Below are positions 5,670 to 5,877 of a stretch of DNA of 5,877 nt, one piece after another. Each line of letters opens with the position of its first letter. Position 1 is the first letter of the stretch. The notes under the pieces are model-generated. The model had not been told where the DNA came from. It did no database searches and saw only the letters and a program-made list of their open reading frames with translations. The position numbers and the translations under genes were made by a program. The DNA is taken from positions 1 to 5,877 of the forward strand of contig WGBJ01000414.1 in assembly GCA_015494385.1 (NCBI GenBank). The letters are read 5' to 3'. This stretch comes from Marinosulfonomonas sp. (lineage in GTDB: Bacteria; Pseudomonadota; Alphaproteobacteria; Rhodobacterales; Rhodobacteraceae).

Positions 5670-5877
5670 TGGCTGTACTTTTGTTGGCAGAAGTGAACGG
5701 CGGCGAATTGGCTGTTGATGCAACTGCGAAAACCCTGACCGCCGCGAAAATGCTGGGCGATGTGACCATCCTGTGCGCCAGTGCCGGTTGTTCTGGCGCG
5801 GCCGAAGCGGCTGCGAAACTGGATGGCGTGTCCAAGGTGCTGTGTGCCGATGATGACGCCTATGGTCACGGGTTGGC
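5669..5877 (+). CDS. etfA: Electron transfer flavoprotein subunit alpha, 3'-truncated by the window edge
   Basis: The ATG at 5669-5671 opens a frame that runs off the window after 69 complete codons. The visible part starts [23 protein letters not shown], the N-terminal adenine-nucleotide alpha-hydrolase-like fold of EtfA, and continues with VTILCASAGCSGAAEAAAKLDGVSKVL, matching the start of alpha subunits. The FAD-binding C-terminal domain lies outside. GGGGG (5657-5661) upstream may be its ribosome binding site, and the start overlaps the etfB stop as TGATG, implying translational coupling that would give balanced subunits. Confidence 0.95.
   Translation, partial: MAVLLLAEVNGGELAVDATAKTLTAAKMLGDVTILCASAGCSGAAEAAAKLDGVSKVLCADDDAYGHGL

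Noticed and set aside
4920..5723. Long minus-strand open frame (267 codons) opposite etfB
   Set aside because: It is the complement of a strongly conserved gene, with shadow-type composition and no ribosome binding site seen.

Overview
This window looks like the chromosome of an alphaproteobacterium, most likely Rhodobacterales (Roseobacter/Rhodobacter-like). The evidence is a MipZ-type division-site ATPase (essentially alphaproteobacterial), a HIG1-type twin-helix membrane protein next to a PduO-type cobalamin adenosyltransferase, and an etfB-etfA pair close to mitochondrial ETF. It is moderately GC-rich and nearly all coding. I see no phage, CRISPR, tRNA or rRNA. This assignment rests on recognising families by eye, not on a database search.

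Region 1 (1-1805, plus strand) is a translation operon: an unrecognised small protein whose 5' end is probably outside the window, then trmD (tRNA m1G37 methyltransferase), rplS (L19) and rpmE (a cysteine-free L31). It ends in a clear hairpin terminator. Region 2 (1824-1976, minus strand) holds a 50-residue lipoprotein gene, convergent with rpmE and using the same terminator from the other side. It is followed by a divergent intergenic region (1989-2163) with a possible promoter for the next gene.

Region 3 (2164-4654, plus strand) is a run of closely spaced genes: mipZ (TTG start), a classical short-chain dehydrogenase/reductase, a 67-residue HIG1-domain membrane protein, and an ATP:cob(I)alamin adenosyltransferase. 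The last three are separated by only 24 and 3 nt. Region 4 (4651-4765) is a 115-bp imperfect palindrome with related outer ends and a strong 14-bp core hairpin. It resembles a small non-autonomous mobile element (MITE/REP-like), and its left end contains the adenosyltransferase stop codon.

Region 5 (4911 to the end) is etfB followed by the start of etfA, overlapping by one base (TGATG). Together they make the electron-transfer flavoprotein that carries electrons from acyl-CoA dehydrogenases to the quinone pool.

The genes fall into three themes: ribosome and tRNA function, cell-division placement, and respiration with acyl-CoA/B12-dependent metabolism. Most of the window is ordinary conserved chromosome. 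The parts that merit a second look are the palindromic element, the tiny lipoprotein, and the unrecognised first gene. I did not find a convincing new multi-gene system.
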